From CADEDH01 sp965263455 (GTDB lineage Bacteria > Actinomycetota > Acidimicrobiia > Acidimicrobiales > SZUA-35), in the NCBI GenBank assembly GCA_965263455.1, contig CBDHHN010000004.1, positions 310,001 to 374,000 on the forward strand: 64,000 nt of DNA, in the 5' to 3' direction. Under the pieces are notes generated by a model. That model searched no databases and was not told the DNA's origin. It saw only the letters and a program-made list of their open reading frames with translations. The translations under genes and the position numbers were made by a program. Below, one piece after another: positions 1 through 10,266 of the stretch (position 1 is its first letter; each line of letters starts with the position of its first letter).

Positions 1-1
1 G

Positions 2-261
2 ATCCCCCGCAACGAGGACCGGGTCGGGGATCTGCCGACCATCCCCGGTGTCGTCCCTCCGCCGTGGGAGTGGCCCCGGCACTGCCACTTCGCCCCCCGC
101 TGCGGCCACGCAACCGACGACTGCCGGGCCGGGCCGGTCGAGCTCCGCCGAAGCCACCTGTCGTTGACGAGATGCGTCCGGGCCGACGAACTCGACCTGG
201 CCGGGGTCCGGACGCCGCGGCTCGACGGTCGGGCCGACCCTGCGGCGATGGAGGCCGAGGT

Positions 262-265
<4 letters not shown>
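2..265 (+). CDS. Oligopeptide ABC transporter ATP-binding protein, C-terminal end (partial)
   Basis: Only the last 87 residues are present; the gene enters from the left edge. The frame contains the Cys-rich tail typical of the C-terminal extension of Opp/Dpp ATPases (HCHFAPRCGHATDDC), matching in style the tail of the next gene (CPFAERCPHAMDVC). By family knowledge this is the OppD/DppD partner of the downstream OppF/DppF-like ATPase. The stop TGA at 263-265 overlaps the ATG of the next gene (262-264), so the two are translationally coupled. The ATPase core itself lies outside the window, so the family call rests on the tail and the context. Confidence 0.75.
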
Positions 266-1308
<1,043 letters not shown>

Positions 1309-1313
1309 GCCCG

Positions 1314-2699
1314 GTGGCACCGAGCGACTCCCCGGGCCCGCCCAACATCGTCTTCGTGTTCGTCGACAACCTGGGGTACGGCGAGCTCGGCTGCTACGGC
1401 GGCGGCGCCGTTCGGGGCGTACCCACGCCCAACATCGATCGCCTGGCGATCGAGGGGGCACGGCTGACCAACATGAACATGGAGGCCCAGTGCACACCGT
1501 CGCGCTCGGCGGTGCTGACGGGCCGGATCCCCCTGCGGTCCGGAACGGTACGCATCCCGCTTCCCGGCCAGCCCATGGGCCTCACCCGCTGGGAGATCAC
1601 GCTGGCCGACGTCCTGTCGGAGGCCGGGTACGCCACCGCCCACTACGGCAAGTGGCATCTGGGCGACACCGACGGCCGTCACCCCCAGGATCGCGGGTTC
1701 GACGAATGGTGGGGGCTGCTCGAGACCCACGACTCGTCGCTGTGGAGCACCGCTCCGGGCTACGACCCCGACGTGGTGGCCCCGGCCCAACTGTTCGAGG
1801 GCCGCCAGGGTGAGCCCAGCTCGGCCGTTGCCGACTACGACGTCGATCAACGGGCCCTGTTCGACGCCGATGCCTTCCGGCGGGGCGAGGATTTCGTCCG
1901 CCGATCGGTCGCCGCCGACCAGCCCTTCTTCCTCTACCTGCCGTTGGCCTTCCCCCACTTCCCCACCCTGCCCCATCCCGACTACCGGGGATCGACGGGC
2001 CTGGGCGACTTCGCCGACGCCTTCCGTGAGATCGACGACCGCGTCGGGAGCCTGGCCCGCCTCGTCGACGACCTCGGCATCGGTGAAACCACCCTGTTCG
2101 TGTTCACCAGCGACAACGGGGCCGAGGACGTGCTGCCATGGCGAGGCTGGACCGGGCCCTGGGGCGGCTCGTACTTCACCGCCATGGAGGGCTGCCTGCG
2201 GGTGCCCTTCGTCGCCCGGTGGCCCGGACGCATCCCCCCGGGCCGCGTAAGCAACGAGATCACCCACGCCACCGACGTCTTCACCACCTTGGCCCGAGCG
2301 GCCGGGGCCGAGGTTCCGACCGATCGCCCCATCGACGGAATCGACCTGTTGCCGCTGCTGGACGGGTCGAGCGAGCGCTCGGGCCGCGAGTCGATCCTGT
2401 GCTTCGTTACCGACCGGCTCCACGCCGTGAAGTGGCGCAATTGGAAGGTCCACTTCATCTGGCAGGAGTACATGCTCGACCCACCGGTCGAGCTGACGGT
2501 GCCGCGGGCCTTCAACCTGTACGAGGATCCGGGCGAGCGTCACGACGTGTTCCTGCCCTCGAACACCTGGGTCCAGCGGCCCTGCATGGCCGCGGTGTCG
2601 GAATTCTGGGCCAGCGTCGATGAGCATCCCCTGATCCCGCCGGGCGCCCCCGACCCCTACCACCCGCCCGCCATGCCCTCAGCGGGCCAATCGAGGTGA
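1314..2699 (+). CDS. Arylsulfatase-type sulfatase (type I, formylglycine-dependent)
   Basis: A 461-residue sulfatase predicted to cleave sulfate esters. The formylglycine motif CTPSRSAVLTG is intact, with Cys at about residue 60 that would be converted by a formylglycine-generating enzyme not seen here. The N-terminal metal-site segment reads VFVDNLGYGE, with Asn where many sulfatases have a second Asp. A further typical segment is TSDNGAED. No signal peptide is visible, so it looks cytoplasmic. I chose the GTG at 1314 because it follows a GGAGGG (1299-1304) at normal spacing and starts just before the fold begins. It lies 5 bases after the ABC ATPase and is probably in the same operon. The natural substrate is unknown. 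Confidence 0.88.
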   Translation: MAPSDSPGPPNIVFVFVDNLGYGELGCYGGGAVRGVPTPNIDRLAIEGARLTNMNMEAQCTPSRSAVLTGRIPLRSGTVRIPLPGQPMGLTRWEITLADVLSEAGYATAHYGKWHLGDTDGRHPQDRGFDEWWGLLETHDSSLWSTAPGYDPDVVAPAQLFEGRQGEPSSAVADYDVDQRALFDADAFRRGEDFVRRSVAADQPFFLYLPLAFPHFPTLPHPDYRGSTGLGDFADAFREIDDRVGSLARLVDDLGIGETTLFVFTSDNGAEDVLPWRGWTGPWGGSYFTAMEGCLRVPFVARWPGRIPPGRVSNEITHATDVFTTLARAAGAEVPTDRPIDGIDLLPLLDGSSERSGRESILCFVTDRLHAVKWRNWKVHFIWQEYMLDPPVELTVPRAFNLYEDPGERHDVFLPSNTWVQRPCMAAVSEFWASVDEHPLIPPGAPDPYHPPAMPSAGQSR

Positions 2700-2702
2700 C
2701 CG

Positions 2703-3983
2703 ATGACGACCGATGACGGGATCCTGGCCGGGTTGAAGGTGGTCGAGTTCGCCCAGAACGCCGCCATCCCCCACTGCGGGCGACTGCTGGCCGGAATGGG
2801 TGCCGACGTGGTGAAGATCGAGCCGCCGGGTGGCGACGCCATGCGGGCCCTGGCCCAACTGGCCCCGATGGAGGCCAAGGCCTTCGCCCTCATCAACCCG
2901 GGCAAACGCGACCTGGTGCTCGACCTCCAGTCGCCCGACGCCGGGCCGGTGGTCGAGGGGCTGTTCGGCTGGGCCGACGTCGTCCTCGTCGCCTTCAAGC
3001 AACTCGACCTCGAACGCTACGGCATCGACTACGAGTCGGCCCGAGCCGTCAACCCCCGGATCATCTACCTGGCCCACACCGCCTTCGGACCCAAGGGGGA
3101 GGATGCCCACATCGGCGGGTACGACGTGCTGGTCCAGGCCCGCAGCGGCGCCGGCTTCATCATGAACCGGGCCGAGGACGGGGTCCCCGCCGCCACCCGA
3201 CCGGCCGTGAACGACTTCGGGACGGGAATGATCTCCGCCCTCGGCGTGGTCGCCGCTCTCCGACATCGGGACCTGACCGGCGAGGGACAGAAGATCGAGT
3301 CGTCGCTGCTGGGCACGGCCATGTCGCTGGCGACACCCATCATCGGCCAGTTCGAGACCGACGCCGAGGTGCTCGAAGAGTTGCAGGAGGACATGGCCGC
3401 GGCCCGGCAGGGCGAGATGGCCTTCGCCGATCAGCGGCGCATGTACGAGCAGCGGATCATCCCCGGCGGTGGGACCTTCCGGATCTACTTCCGCACCTAC
3501 CTGACCAGCGACTCGATGGTCACCGTGGCCGGTCTCAGTCCCGCCCTCCACACCAAGTTCCACGAGGTGACCGGCCTGCCCCGACCCGATCTCCGCCATC
3601 CCCACACCCCCGAGTTCGACGCCATCGTCACCGAGGCCGAGCGGGTCTTCCGAACCCGGACCACGGCCGAGTGGCTCCAGCGGCTCCGGGCGGTCGAGTA
3701 CCCGTGCGGTCCCTACAACCTGCCGTGGGAGGCCGTGGCCGACGAGCAGATCAGGGCCAACGACTACGTGGTCGACATCGAGCATCCGGCGTTCGGCCGC
3801 TACACCACGTCGGGGATGCCGTTGAGCTTCAGCGCCGCCCCCAACCCGACCCTCGGAGCATCCCCGTCGTTCGGCCAGCACAGCCGGGAGCTGCTGGGCG
3901 AGCTGGGCCTGGCCCCCGACACCGTCGACCGGCTCGTGGCCGACGGCGTGGTCCTCGACGGCCCACCGGAGAACAGCCCGTGA
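2703..3983 (+). CDS. CaiB/BaiF family (class III) CoA-transferase
   Basis: A 426-residue protein of the family that moves CoA between carboxylic acids through an aspartyl-CoA intermediate. The N-terminus has the family opening (LKVVEFAQNAAIPHCGRLLA, then GADVVKIEPPGGD). The expected catalytic Asp is probably D171 in PAVNDFGTGM. It starts 3 bases after the sulfatase stop and precedes an amidohydrolase, so the run looks like a degradation operon in which an acid is activated as a CoA ester. The acid is not identifiable. Length is normal for the family. Confidence 0.88.
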   Translation: MTTDDGILAGLKVVEFAQNAAIPHCGRLLAGMGADVVKIEPPGGDAMRALAQLAPMEAKAFALINPGKRDLVLDLQSPDAGPVVEGLFGWADVVLVAFKQLDLERYGIDYESARAVNPRIIYLAHTAFGPKGEDAHIGGYDVLVQARSGAGFIMNRAEDGVPAATRPAVNDFGTGMISALGVVAALRHRDLTGEGQKIESSLLGTAMSLATPIIGQFETDAEVLEELQEDMAAARQGEMAFADQRRMYEQRIIPGGGTFRIYFRTYLTSDSMVTVAGLSPALHTKFHEVTGLPRPDLRHPHTPEFDAIVTEAERVFRTRTTAEWLQRLRAVEYPCGPYNLPWEAVADEQIRANDYVVDIEHPAFGRYTTSGMPLSFSAAPNPTLGASPSFGQHSRELLGELGLAPDTVDRLVADGVVLDGPPENSP

Positions 3984-4007
3984 CCACCGAACCTGGGAGG
4001 ACGGCCA

Positions 4008-5189
4008 ATGACCCTACTGGATGATCCCCGCCCGATCTCGGCCGACTCCCATGCGGTCGAGGGACCCGAGGTGTTCGAGGGCCTGGCCGAGCGGTTCGGC
4101 GACGATGCGCCACGCGTGGTCCACACCGACGGCGAGGGCGATCACATCACCATCCCCAACAACCCCAAGCGGTCGCGCAACGTGGCCATCATGGCCCTCG
4201 CCGGGACCCGGCTCGACTACGCCACACCGGTCTCCCGGACCTTCGCCTCGAAACCCGACGCCGGTTCGTTCGACGATCCGGAGATCCAGGCCTACTTCAC
4301 CGGCGGGTACGCCGCCATGCGGCCGGGGCTGACCGACGGCGCCCGCCGCCCCGATGACCAGGACATCGATGGCGTCGCCGCCGAGATCCTCTATCCCGGC
4401 TGGTTCCCGATGTTCAGCATCCCCAACCTCGATCTGCTGGTCGCCCTGCAACGCAACTACAACGACTGGATGCACGCCCAGCAGGTGGCGTCGAAGGGAC
4501 GCCTGATCGGGCTCGCTCCCCTCCCGGTCCAGGCCCCGGATCTGGCCCTGGCCGAGCTGGAGCGGGTCGTCGATCTCGGGTTCAAGGGGATCGTCCTACC
4601 CTGCAATGCGCCCCGGGGTCGCCGCTATTGCGACGCCGAGTACGACCCGATGTGGGCGATGGCCCAGGACGCCGGGCTACCGGTGGCGTTCCACGTGGCC
4701 TGCCTGTCCCACACGCCGGACTGGCTCAAGGCTTCGAACGAGCGCGACCCGATCGTCCAGTACGCCGGTGCGTCGTCGCTCATCCACGACACGCTCATCG
4801 AACTGATGGTCCGCGGCGTCTGCGCCCGATTCCCCGACCTCAAGTTCGTGCTGGCCGAGTTCAACGCAGGGTGGGTGGCCCACTGGATCGACCGGGTCGA
4901 ACAGGGCTGGGCCCGAGAGTACGGCAGGACGAAGGGCGAGACGGCTCCGGTCGACGTCATGGAGATCTGGCAGCGACAGTTCTTCGCCACCATCGAGGAC
5001 GACAACGCCGCCCTCCGCACCCGTGACCTCGTCGGTGAGGACACCCTCCTGTGGGGTTCCGACTACCCCCACACCGACTCGACCTGGCCGTGCTCGGCCC
5101 AGGTGCTGGACGAGATGTTCCAGGACCTGCCGGACACCACCCGCGACAAGATCACCCGCACCAACGTGGCCGGCCTCTACCGGCTCTGA
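4008..5189 (+). CDS. Amidohydrolase family 2 (PF04909-type) metal-dependent hydrolase
   Basis: A 393-residue TIM-barrel hydrolase or decarboxylase of the amidohydrolase-2 group. Supporting segments are the N-terminal ADSHAVEGP, the barrel His in PVAFHVACLSH and the C-terminal metal or general-base segment LLWGSDYPHTDSTWP. The first site has DSH rather than HxH, as in many members that bind a single metal or act as decarboxylases. A clear ribosome site GGGAGG (3995-4000) precedes the ATG at 4008. It sits 24 bases after the CoA-transferase, inside the same rightward gene run. The substrate is unknown. Confidence 0.85.
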   Translation: MTLLDDPRPISADSHAVEGPEVFEGLAERFGDDAPRVVHTDGEGDHITIPNNPKRSRNVAIMALAGTRLDYATPVSRTFASKPDAGSFDDPEIQAYFTGGYAAMRPGLTDGARRPDDQDIDGVAAEILYPGWFPMFSIPNLDLLVALQRNYNDWMHAQQVASKGRLIGLAPLPVQAPDLALAELERVVDLGFKGIVLPCNAPRGRRYCDAEYDPMWAMAQDAGLPVAFHVACLSHTPDWLKASNERDPIVQYAGASSLIHDTLIELMVRGVCARFPDLKFVLAEFNAGWVAHWIDRVEQGWAREYGRTKGETAPVDVMEIWQRQFFATIEDDNAALRTRDLVGEDTLLWGSDYPHTDSTWPCSAQVLDEMFQDLPDTTRDKITRTNVAGLYRL

Positions 5190-5235
5190 CCGGAGGCGCC
5201 TTGGCCCTCGCCGACCTCACCGAGGAGTATGTCCC

Positions 5236-6183
5236 ATGACCGCCACCGGGAACCCCGCCATCGGCTACCTGATCCCGACCCGGGAGGCCATCATGTCGGC
5301 CAACCCCGAGGCCGGGCCCCTCGTCGCCCTGGCCGAGCGGGCCGAGCGGCTCGGGTACCAGTCGATCTGGGTCGGCGACTCGATCACCTCCCGACCCCGG
5401 CACGAGCCCCTGACCATGCTCACGGCCATCGCCATGCGCACCGAGCGGGCCACCCTCGGCACCGCGGTGCTCCTGCCGGTGCTCCGTCAACCGGTGGCCA
5501 TGGCCCACCAGGTGGCCACGCTCGACCGCCTGGCCGAAGGGCGGTTGGTCCTGGGCGTCGGCATCGGCGGCGACTCACCCTCCAACCGAGCCGAGTTCGC
5601 CGCCCTCGGGGTCGACTTCGAGCGTCGGTTGGGACGCATGACCGACCACCTGGCCCTGTGCCGAAAGCTCTGGTCGGGACAGCCGGTCACCCACCACGGC
5701 GAGTTCTACACCGTCGAGGAGGCCACCATCGGCCCGTCCACCCACGCCGCCGGTGGGCCGCCGTTGTGGATCACCGGCTCCTCGGTCGCCGGCCAGCGCC
5801 GGGCCGGGAGCAGCTACGACGGCTGGTTGCCCATCGGGCCGGTCGAGACCTTCGCCCCCGGGCTGTCGGTCGTACGGGAAGCGGCGGGCGCCGCCGGCCG
5901 AGCAGACGGGGCCGTCACCGCCGCCACCTACCTGACGATCTCCCTCGACGACGACCCCGCCGCCGCCGACCGGACCCTCAACGACTTCCTGGCCGCCTAC
6001 TACCCGGCCCCACCCGAGATCATGCGCAAGGTCCAGGCCTGCTACGCCGGACCCCGAGCCGGTCTCGCCGAGTGGGTGGCCGAGTTCGTGGCGGCCGGGG
6101 CCGAACACCTCATCCTGCGCTTCGCCGGTCGCCACGACAGCCACCTGGAGGCCTGCGCCGGCCTGGGCCACGAGCTGGCCTGA
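5236..6183 (+). CDS. LLM-class F420-dependent oxidoreductase
   Basis: A 315-residue luciferase-like TIM-barrel enzyme, probably using coenzyme F420 (or FMN) for hydride transfer. The diagnostic stretches are YQSIWVGDSI, the strand around TLGTAVLLPVLRQPVAMAHQ and the segment RLVLGVGIGGDSP. The ATG at 5236 follows GAGGAGT (5223-5229); an in-frame frame-open stretch further left overlaps the amidohydrolase and was rejected. It is the first of four such enzymes in the window. Its position in the sulfatase/CoA-transferase run suggests it oxidises an intermediate of the same pathway. Confidence 0.85.
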   Translation: MTATGNPAIGYLIPTREAIMSANPEAGPLVALAERAERLGYQSIWVGDSITSRPRHEPLTMLTAIAMRTERATLGTAVLLPVLRQPVAMAHQVATLDRLAEGRLVLGVGIGGDSPSNRAEFAALGVDFERRLGRMTDHLALCRKLWSGQPVTHHGEFYTVEEATIGPSTHAAGGPPLWITGSSVAGQRRAGSSYDGWLPIGPVETFAPGLSVVREAAGAAGRADGAVTAATYLTISLDDDPAAADRTLNDFLAAYYPAPPEIMRKVQACYAGPRAGLAEWVAEFVAAGAEHLILRFAGRHDSHLEACAGLGHELA

Positions 6184-6286
6184 CCACCCACGCCGCCCAC
6201 CGGCCCGGCCCACGCCATGCCCACCTACCGGGCCCGGTCGGCGGGTTGGTCCCGTCACAGGTGGCGGCGGGGCGGACCCGGGGGCC

Positions 6287-7102
6287 ATGATCTCGGCCGT
6301 GACCACCGACATGCGCGCCTTCCTCGGCCTCGAAGCCACCGTCGACCGGGATCGGTGGCGGCTCCCCGTGACGCTCGGGATCTGCGGGCAGCGATCGGTG
6401 CTGTACGGCTCGTGCGCCCTGGCGGCCTCGATCGAGGCGGCCGAGGCGGCCACGGCGCGACCGTTGGTGTGGGCCGGCTGCCACTTCCTCCGCCCCGCTC
6501 CCCTCGATGCCGTCGTCCATCTCACGGTCGAGACGGTGGCGTCCGGGCGGGCGCTCAGCCATGGCCGGGTGGTCGGCCGGGTCGAGGGGGCCGAGGTCTT
6601 CACCACGGCCGTCGCCCTTGGCGCCCGCGGCTTCGACGAGCAGCGGAGGTGGGCCCGACCACCGACGGTCCCACCCCCCGAGCAGGTCACCCCGCTCGGC
6701 GACGAGGTCCACGCCGGCAGGTTCCGGGGACGGATCGACGAGCGTTGGCTCCGACCCGAGGACGGACCACTCGGGGCGGAGGACCCGACCGGAGGGCGGC
6801 GCCTGACCGCCTGGCTGCGCCTGCCCGCCGGGGTCCCGGCCCGGGCCTCGGCTCTTGCCGCCCTGGGTGATCTCGTCGCCTCGGCCACGGCGTTGGCCCT
6901 CGACCGAGACATCGCCGCCCCCAGCCTCGACAACACGATCCGCATCGTGGGTCCGGTCGACACCGGCTGGGTCCTGGCCGACGTCGACCTCGACGCCCTC
7001 GATCACGGCTTCGTCCACGGCACCGTCCGGCTGTGGTCCGACGACGGTCGGCTACTGGCGGTGGCCTCCCAGACCGGGGCCGTGCGGGCCCGCAATTCCT
7101 GA
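6287..7102 (+). CDS. Acyl-CoA thioesterase, TesB-like double hotdog
   Basis: A 271-residue protein resembling the thioesterase-like superfamily in which two hotdog folds are fused, as in TesB. The N-terminal half contains GSCALAASIEA followed by a CHFLRPAPLDAVV strand. The C-terminal half has SLDNTIRIV and, near the end, ASQTGAVR, which align in order with the Asp- and Gln-bearing active-site segments of TesB. It would hydrolyse acyl-CoA to acid and CoA. It starts about 100 bases after the LLM gene and ends the rightward run; a hairpin follows. A non-enzymatic hotdog protein is possible, because the catalytic residues are only matched by eye. Confidence 0.65.
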   Translation: MISAVTTDMRAFLGLEATVDRDRWRLPVTLGICGQRSVLYGSCALAASIEAAEAATARPLVWAGCHFLRPAPLDAVVHLTVETVASGRALSHGRVVGRVEGAEVFTTAVALGARGFDEQRRWARPPTVPPPEQVTPLGDEVHAGRFRGRIDERWLRPEDGPLGAEDPTGGRRLTAWLRLPAGVPARASALAALGDLVASATALALDRDIAAPSLDNTIRIVGPVDTGWVLADVDLDALDHGFVHGTVRLWSDDGRLLAVASQTGAVRARNS

Positions 7103-7149
7103 CCGGGCCCAGCCACGGCGGCCACCGGCAGCACCGAAACGCGACGGCA

Positions 7150-7180
7150 CCCCGGGCCCGGCGGTCTGTCGGGCCCGGGG
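7150..7180. terminator. Perfect 11-bp hairpin between convergent genes
   Basis: CCCCGGGCCCG (7150-7160) pairs exactly with CGGGCCCGGGG (7170-7180) around a 9-base loop. It lies in the 120-base gap between the thioesterase (+) and the subtilase (-), where a bidirectional terminator is expected. There is no T-tract on either side, so it is either a non-canonical GC-rich actinobacterial terminator or only an mRNA-end stabiliser. Confidence 0.6.
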
Positions 7181-7222
7181 CGCCACCGTGAGCGCTGCGA
7201 AGGTGTGGGGGCTTCGGGTCGG

Positions 7223-8887
7223 CTACTGCCAGCCGTGACCGGTCCAGGACGAACCGGTCCAACTGCTCCCGGTCCAGCTACTGCCCGTCCACGACGAACC
7301 GGTCCAACTGCTGCCCGTCCAGCTACTGCCCGTCCACGACGAACCGGTCCAACTGCTGCCCGTCCAGCTACTGCCCGTCCACGACGAACCGGTCCAACTA
7401 CTGCCCGTCCACGACGAACCAGTCCAGCTGCTGCCCGTCCACGACGAACCGGTCCAGCTACTCCCAGTCCACGACGAACCGGTCCAGGTGCCGGTGTCGA
7501 CCGTGGCGCCGACCCAGCGCTGGGCCTCCCACCGGTCACCGAATACGGTGACCTCGCCCCGAACCTCGACCCCGTCGACGACGACCCGAGCCGAACCTCG
7601 GGCCGCGTCGAGCGAGCCGAGGCCGCTGGAGCGGGTCCACGTCTGGCGTGCGTCCGTCGGTGTCGGCAGGGCGGCGGCGGCGCCCACGTCGATCAGGCCT
7701 CGGCCCTGCATCGTGGTCAGTGTCCAGCTGAGACGATCGGCGCTGTCCATGAGCAACGCCTTGACCTGGTCCGGGGTCAGTTCGGGCCGCTGTTCCAACA
7801 GAAGGGCAACGGCACCCGAAACCACGGCCGCCGCCTGGGACGTTCCGCTGCCCTTCATCGTGGCGGCATCGACGGCGGCCTCCGGGTGCTGCAGGGATGT
7901 CCGGGATCCGGGGGCGATCAGGCTCTCGATGCTGGCGCCCGGGGCGACCAGGTCGGGGTAGCGGCCGCTGTAGTCCTCGGACCAGTAGCCGGTCCAGTAA
8001 CCGGTGCTGGTCTGCTCGAAGACACGGCCGCCGCTGGCCCAGGCCGGGACCTTGGTGCCCTGGTCGCTGACCTCGGCCGCGCCGACGGCGATGACGTAGG
8101 GGTCGTTGGCCGGGGCGGCCAAACCGGGGTTGGACCAACCGTCGTTGCCGGCGGCGACCACGACCACGATGCCGGCCTCCCACGCCCGCTCGACGGCATA
8201 GGCCAGTGGGCTCTCCTGGTACGGCTGGTCGGAGTCGGTCCCGTACGAGAGGTTGATGACCCGAATGTTCAGATCGCCGGCGTTGCGATGCTCCACCACC
8301 CAGTCGATGGCGGCGATGACCTGCGACACGTCGACGGCACCGGTGTTGTCCGCCACTTTCACGCTGACGATCCCGGCTCCGGGGGCCACACCGCTGAAGC
8401 CATCGCCATCGCCGGCGATGATGCCGGCCATGTGGGTACCGTGACCGTAGGTGTCGAGGTAGGCGGCTTCGGCCACCCCGGCCTCGAGCGACAGATCCAC
8501 GACGGCCCTGATCTTGCCCGGGCCGGCCAGGGCCGGAACCGGGGTGACCCCGGTGTCGATGACGGCGACATCGACACCGGCTCCCGTGATCCCCGTCTGC
8601 CACAGGGACCGGGCGCCGACCTGGGTCGCCACGTCGTCGAGCGAACCCTGGATCACGGGGTCAGGCCGGTGCCACCCCCAGGTCCACCTCTCGGAGGACC
8701 CGTCGGAGGTGACACTCGACAACACCACGTCGTCATCGTCGTCATCGTCGTCATCGGCCGAGGCGACACCAGCGGGACCGCCCACCAGCAAGGCCACGAG
8801 GGCCAGGGCCACCATCGCCCTGAACACCGCCTGCAGGCGGAGTACAGCTGGTCGACCGTCCGCAAACTCCGCATCGTGCGAAACCAA
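7223..8887 (-). CDS. Secreted subtilisin-like serine protease (S8) with GSSWT repeat tail
   Basis: A 554-residue extracellular protease. A hydrophobic signal segment (MVALALVALLVGGPAGVASA, about residues 25-44) is followed by a run of nine Asp. The S8 triad is complete: Asp in VAVIDTGV (about 111), His in GHGTHMAG (about 149) and Ser in GSGTSQAAAV (about 350); the oxyanion Asn lies in VVVAAGNDGWSNPG. Residues 470-549 are 16 perfect GSSWT pentapeptides, ending GHGWQ. I chose the TTG at 8887 because AAGGAGG (8894-8900) sits 6 bases before it; another TTG at 8962 lacks such a site. No sortase signal or membrane anchor follows the repeat. Confidence 0.9.
   Translation of the reverse strand: MVSHDAEFADGRPAVLRLQAVFRAMVALALVALLVGGPAGVASADDDDDDDDDVVLSSVTSDGSSERWTWGWHRPDPVIQGSLDDVATQVGARSLWQTGITGAGVDVAVIDTGVTPVPALAGPGKIRAVVDLSLEAGVAEAAYLDTYGHGTHMAGIIAGDGDGFSGVAPGAGIVSVKVADNTGAVDVSQVIAAIDWVVEHRNAGDLNIRVINLSYGTDSDQPYQESPLAYAVERAWEAGIVVVVAAGNDGWSNPGLAAPANDPYVIAVGAAEVSDQGTKVPAWASGGRVFEQTSTGYWTGYWSEDYSGRYPDLVAPGASIESLIAPGSRTSLQHPEAAVDAATMKGSGTSQAAAVVSGAVALLLEQRPELTPDQVKALLMDSADRLSWTLTTMQGRGLIDVGAAAALPTPTDARQTWTRSSGLGSLDAARGSARVVVDGVEVRGEVTVFGDRWEAQRWVGATVDTGTWTGSSWTGSSWTGSSWTGSSWTGSSWTGSSWTGSSWTGSSWTGSSWTGSSWTGSSWTGSSWTGSSWTGSSWTGSSWTGSSWTGHGWQ
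7241..7480 (-). repeat. 16 x 15-bp tandem repeat encoding GSSWT
   Basis: Exactly 240 bases encode 16 GSSWT units at the C-terminus of the subtilase. Synonymous differences between units (for example alternative Ser, Thr and Gly codons) alternate in blocks, while the protein repeat is perfect. This indicates expansion by slippage or recombination together with selection on the peptide. Confidence 0.95.
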
Positions 8888-9119
8888 AACGCGCCTCCTT
8901 GGCTCGGATGGCGAGCGCACCGCCGGTTTCGCCACTGACTCCCCGATCGGACAGGCGACCAAATACGCCCGACCGGATCACCGTCCCGATTCGCTCGACT
9001 CATGAAGCATCGGCCGACGGGGCCACCGAACTTGAGCCCCATGGCCCACCGAGGGCCGGGCAGGTGCTTCCGTTCGGAACCAACCTCATCTGTGGGGGCC
9101 CGGGTCCGACCGGTGCCTC

Positions 9120-10085
9120 ATGCTCAAGGCGCGTAGGCGAACCAATGCAGGAACCGGCCGGTCCGACGTGGCAGCAACCCTGGAGCAGGTGGGTTCTGCG
9201 CTCGACGCCGTAGCCAACGGGGTACTCATAGCCGATCTGGATCTGAACCTCCGGTTCGCCAACCGGGCGGCCCAGAACGTTCTCCGTTCCATCGAACCCG
9301 CCATCCAGGAGGCCTTCGGAGTCAGCATGGCCGAGATGATCGGTGGCTCGATCCACCGGTTCCATCGCGACCCCGAACACGTGGAACGGGTGCTGCGGGA
9401 GAAGCTCGACGGGCCCCAGCCCCACACCGCCGACCTCGACTTCGGCCAGGTTCGCCTCCTCACCAGCGTGACCAAGCTCCTCACGCCCGAGGGTCGCCAT
9501 ATCGGGTACATGGCCACCTTCCAGGACACCTCGGCCCTCCGGCACCAGGAGGCCCAGACGGAGATCTTCCGTCAGCAACTGGCCGAGTCCGGGGCGTCGA
9601 TCCAGCAGCTGGAGTCGTCCATCCAGGAGATATCGGGCAACGCGGCCAACGCCGCCGACCTGGCCGACAGCGCCACCCGCGATACCGAGCAGGCGGCGGC
9701 CGACGCCACCGAGCTCGACTCGCGGCGCACCGAGATCGACGACGACATCGCCTCGATCGACGCCATCGCGGCCCAGACCAACCTGCTGGCGCTGAACGCC
9801 ACCATCGAGGCGGCCCGGGCCGGCGAGGCGGGTAAGGGCTTCGCCGTCGTGGCCAACGAGGTGAAGGACCTGGCCACCCAGACGGCCAACGTCACCGCCG
9901 CCATCGGGGCCAAGCTCAAGGCCACGGCCGAAGGGATCAGTCGGGTCCGGACCCAGCTCGACGGCATCGGTGAACAGATGCGGGAGATCAGCGCCTACCA
10001 GACCGGCATCGCTGGCGCCGTCGAGGAGCAACAGGTGGCGGCGTCGGCCCTCGGCCAGAGCATCCAGGTCGCGGCCGGCGACTGA
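9120..10085 (+). CDS. Soluble PAS-domain protein with methyl-accepting chemotaxis signalling domain
   Basis: A 321-residue cytoplasmic signalling protein. Residues of about 20-135 look like a PAS sensor (LDAVANGVLIADLDLNLRFA and, later, GYMATFQDTSALR). The rest is a long helical coiled coil with the conserved chemoreceptor hairpin tip, which includes AAQTNLLALNATIEAARAGE and KGFAVVANEVKDLA. No membrane segment or HAMP domain is visible. The signalling arm is short compared with classical receptors. It is divergent from the subtilase, with a 232-base gap; no che or flagellar gene is in the window. Partner histidine kinase and ligand are unknown. Confidence 0.85.
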   Translation: MLKARRRTNAGTGRSDVAATLEQVGSALDAVANGVLIADLDLNLRFANRAAQNVLRSIEPAIQEAFGVSMAEMIGGSIHRFHRDPEHVERVLREKLDGPQPHTADLDFGQVRLLTSVTKLLTPEGRHIGYMATFQDTSALRHQEAQTEIFRQQLAESGASIQQLESSIQEISGNAANAADLADSATRDTEQAAADATELDSRRTEIDDDIASIDAIAAQTNLLALNATIEAARAGEAGKGFAVVANEVKDLATQTANVTAAIGAKLKATAEGISRVRTQLDGIGEQMREISAYQTGIAGAVEEQQVAASALGQSIQVAAGD

Positions 10086-10266
10086 TCCGCCACGATCCGA
10101 CCGACCCGACAGCGAAAGCGACGGTGTGGTGACGGACACGTGTCGAATCGTTGTTGCGGTTTCATGACAGGCTCACCTGCACGCTGCTCCATCGACAGCG
10201 CCCATTCAGCGCCATTTCCTAAGTTCCGGCGGGAACACCCGCCCACCCCGAACTTGGAGGCCAAGC

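Noticed and set aside
7241..7480. CRISPR-like appearance of regularly spaced short repeats
   Set aside because: Units are directly contiguous 15-mers inside a coding frame with no spacers and no cas genes.
7205..8938. 577-codon plus-strand frame across the subtilase
   Set aside because: The repeat region gives a TARPRRTGP-type peptide by mirror reading; the catalytic triad is on the minus strand.
8888..8962. Longer subtilase start at the TTG at 8962
   Set aside because: No ribosome site precedes it, whereas AAGGAGG stands 6 bases before the TTG at 8887 and the signal peptide follows normally.
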